A stretch of 7,479 nt of DNA from Selenomonadaceae bacterium (GTDB lineage: Bacteria; Bacillota; Negativicutes; Selenomonadales; Selenomonadaceae), in assembly GCA_017484235.1 (NCBI GenBank), contig JAFUTM010000389.1, positions 1 through 7,479 of the forward strand, given 5' to 3'. Under the pieces are notes generated by a model that was not told where the DNA came from, searched no databases, and saw nothing but the letters and a program-made list of their open reading frames with translations. How positions within the stretch are numbered: position 1 is the stretch's first letter; the number at the start of each line of letters is the position of its first letter. Below are positions 6,464-7,479 of this stretch, one piece after another. The position numbers and the translations under genes were made by a program.

Positions 6464-6997
6464 ATGGCAACACCTGTTAAATTGATAAGGCGTTTTGTGC
6501 AAGGTTTGATAAAGGCAATCAAAGAAGACGACTTGACCGGCGAGAAGGCATTGGATTCAGCACTTAAATCTTTAAATGTCAGTGGCCTCACCAGTTTTGC
6601 TAAGCTGAGAGAAAATTTCGCCAAAGATATGCGTCAATATACTGGCACAACCAGTGGTAACAGCTATAATCCAACATATACTAATGCACTTGAAGAAAGC
6701 CGTAAAAAATTTTTGGAGAAAGAGTGCGGAATCCGTATAAATAACTCAGACACTGGAGCAATCACAGGCAGTGACGCTGGCGGCGAAGAAACTAAAACGG
6801 CGCAGTCAATAATACCAGAAACTTATGAAGCTGAAGAACTCACGGATGCGGAATATAATTCATTTACAAAAAACGGACTGACACTCAATATCACTTACTG
6901 TAAGCCGAAGTATACGTATGAGCTGGAGTCGCGCTACGATTATAATGCAGACTTATTTTTGTCGCGGCAGAAAGATTTTGTCAGTCACATGTATTGA
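6464..6997 (+). CDS. N-terminal part of an unidentified split protein
   Basis: 177 codons from ATG 6464, chosen because AAAGGAG (6448-6454) lies 9 nt upstream; the TTG at 6458 is too close to that site. No signal peptide is seen; the first 20 residues are a basic amphipathic helix (K-L-I-R-R-F-V-Q-G-L-I-K). A Ser/Thr/Asn-rich linker covers about 60-72. A glycine-rich block D-T-G-A-I-T-G-S-D-A-G-G is at 96-107, then N-G-L-T-L-N-I-T-Y at 137-145, and the ORF ends Q-K-D-F-V-S-H-M-Y. From memory, unverified, this resembles the leader half of large Selenomonadales proteins that carry a zinc-metallopeptidase-like domain right after this point. In-frame coding-like sequence resumes at 7352, so this ORF is probably the 5' piece of an interrupted gene rather than a full protein. 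Confidence 0.7.
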   Translation: MATPVKLIRRFVQGLIKAIKEDDLTGEKALDSALKSLNVSGLTSFAKLRENFAKDMRQYTGTTSGNSYNPTYTNALEESRKKFLEKECGIRINNSDTGAITGSDAGGEETKTAQSIIPETYEAEELTDAEYNSFTKNGLTLNITYCKPKYTYELESRYDYNADLFLSRQKDFVSHMY

Positions 6998-7351
6998 ATA
7001 CAAATACAAAAATGGTAGACAAAGATAGTTTTATATTGTAAAATGTTAAGTGATAAGCCTATGATGGACGATTGAGGCAACCCTTAGGTGATGGTTGTGC
7101 AGTTTAATTTTCAGTTCCGTTATCAGTGAATCACAATAATAGCCGAGCGTTTAGTTGGGCAAGACACGGTAACAAAAAGGAACGGCAACGATGCGGTTGG
7201 GCTTAGCGCAGATAGACAATACAAATTGAAAGGTGGCTGTAGTTAAGTAGATTCTAAAAGTAGCACGAAAGCTTAGGCAATCGTGTAGAGGTGTGTAGTA
7301 CGCCAGTGTTTTTTAGCACAAAATCTAAAGTCATATTTGTCTATGCTTTAG
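6998..7351 (+). other. Non-coding, structured intervening segment (intron-, MITE- or ncRNA-like)
   Basis: 354 nt with several stops in each forward frame, lying between two pieces of sequence that read in the same frame. It contains locally stable hairpins: CAACC/GGTTG (7078-7082 with 7093-7097), TTAT-GTG/CAC-ATAA (about 7120-7138) and CACGA/TCGTG (7264-7268 with 7281-7285). There are also possible long-range pairs such as CCGTT/AACGG (7117-7121 with 7181-7185). The ends can pair as GTAGACAAA (7015-7023) with TTTGTCTAT (7336-7344). The middle (about 7140-7210) is visibly richer in G+C than its surroundings. I could not recognise group I core elements, a group II domain V, tmRNA, RNase P, SRP or 6S signatures, so its class is open. 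Confidence 0.55.
7016..7044 (+). promoter_or_regulatory. Promoter-like element inside the intervening segment
   Basis: TAGACA (7016-7021) and TAAAAT (7039-7044), each five of six to consensus, are separated by exactly 17 bp. Transcription would start near 7051 and run through the structured part. A T6 run at 7309-7314 after a short GGTG/CGCC hairpin (7292-7304) could end it, giving an RNA of roughly 260 nt. The -35 lies within the left inverted-repeat end. Confidence 0.5.
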
Positions 7352-7479
7352 GTAACTATCGTTCCTTATTACGAAGAAGCAGTACCGGAAATGGTGAGAA
7401 ACGGATTGATAAATATAGTAGACGGTGCTGATTTTACCGGATTTAGCTTAAACAATTATACTGAACCGAATAACTCTAC
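7352..7479 (+). pseudogene. Downstream piece of the split gene, truncated by the window edge
   Basis: Directly after an in-frame TAG (7349-7351), 42 codons stay open to the end of the window, in the same frame as the ORF at 6464. The translation (V-T-I-V-P-Y-Y-E-E-A-V-P-E-M-V-R-N-G-L then N-I-V-D-G-A-D-F-T-G-F) is protein-like. It resembles, from memory, the helix-turn segment that follows the HExxH zinc site in metallopeptidase-like proteins (pattern L-P-x-x-I-K-E-G-x-A-E-L-x-H-G). There is no ribosome site before the only ATG (7391), so it is unlikely to start here. It is either a second exon joined by splicing, or the remnant of a broken gene. Confidence 0.5.

Noticed and set aside
7130..7243. 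38-codon open stretch in the same frame as the split gene
   Set aside because: Bounded by stops on both sides, no start, and no resemblance to the expected missing domain; likely chance in a G+C-richer segment.
7049..7312. Minus-strand frame open over 7312-7154 and 7150-7049 with one stop between
   Set aside because: No start codon with a ribosome site and no recognisable motif. It crosses the proposed hairpins and is better explained as a shadow of a structured RNA, though an inverted or decayed ORF is not fully excluded.
6998..7351. Known RNAs: tRNA-like, tmRNA, RNase P, SRP, 6S, retron msr, group II intron
   Set aside because: The D-arm-like word near 7145-7165 has no T-arm partner. No tmRNA, RNase P or SRP signature words are visible. 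There is no GUGYG start or domain V for group II and no reverse transcriptase nearby. Group I could not be confirmed by eye.
7016..7351. Inversion of the missing coding segment between the TAGACAAA/TTTGTCTA repeats
   Set aside because: The reverse complement was read in three frames and does not give a continuation of the protein or an HExxH motif.

Overview
The window reads as chromosomal DNA from an AT-rich, anaerobic Firmicutes-like bacterium. My best guess is a Negativicutes/Selenomonadales-type genome. The basis is strong AGGAG-type ribosome binding sites, a Bacillota-style DapB, a short-form HisG, and secreted TPR proteins with a Y-T-G-V-G N-terminal domain. The taxonomic call is inference, not proof.

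Layout. Positions 1-211 hold no gene I can defend, only a perfect 11-bp hairpin. From 4910 down to 212 (minus strand) lies what looks like one operon: dapB, a DUF4160 gene, a DUF2442 gene, and two tandem paralogous exported TPR proteins (586 and 519 aa after start correction). All gaps in it are 12-25 bp. A promoter-bearing divergent intergenic region (4911-5103) separates it from a plus-strand pair: an HD-domain phosphohydrolase and hisG (short ATP phosphoribosyltransferase). That pair ends at a strong intrinsic terminator (6292-6335).

The most unusual part is 6340-7479. A perfect TTGACA -35 box is followed by a run of 12 G and then a TATACT -10 box inside an 18-bp perfect palindrome. The spacer is 22 bp, so slippage in the G tract could switch the promoter on and off. 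Downstream is a 177-codon ORF that stops at 6997. In the same frame, coding-like sequence resumes at 7352 and runs off the window. The 354 nt between are closed in all forward frames. They contain several hairpins, carry their own promoter-like element (TAGACA, 17 bp, TAAAAT), and are bracketed by TAGACAAA and TTTGTCTA. This looks like a structured element (ribozyme or intron, small non-autonomous transposon, or ncRNA gene) lodged in, or replacing the middle of, a larger protein gene.

How the parts work together: dapB (lysine/diaminopimelate) and hisG (histidine) are housekeeping biosynthesis genes next to accessory material. The DUF4160/DUF2442 pair and the TPR proteins share the dapB transcript but have no obvious link to lysine synthesis. 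The G-tract-controlled split gene appears to be an independent, switchable, accessory locus.
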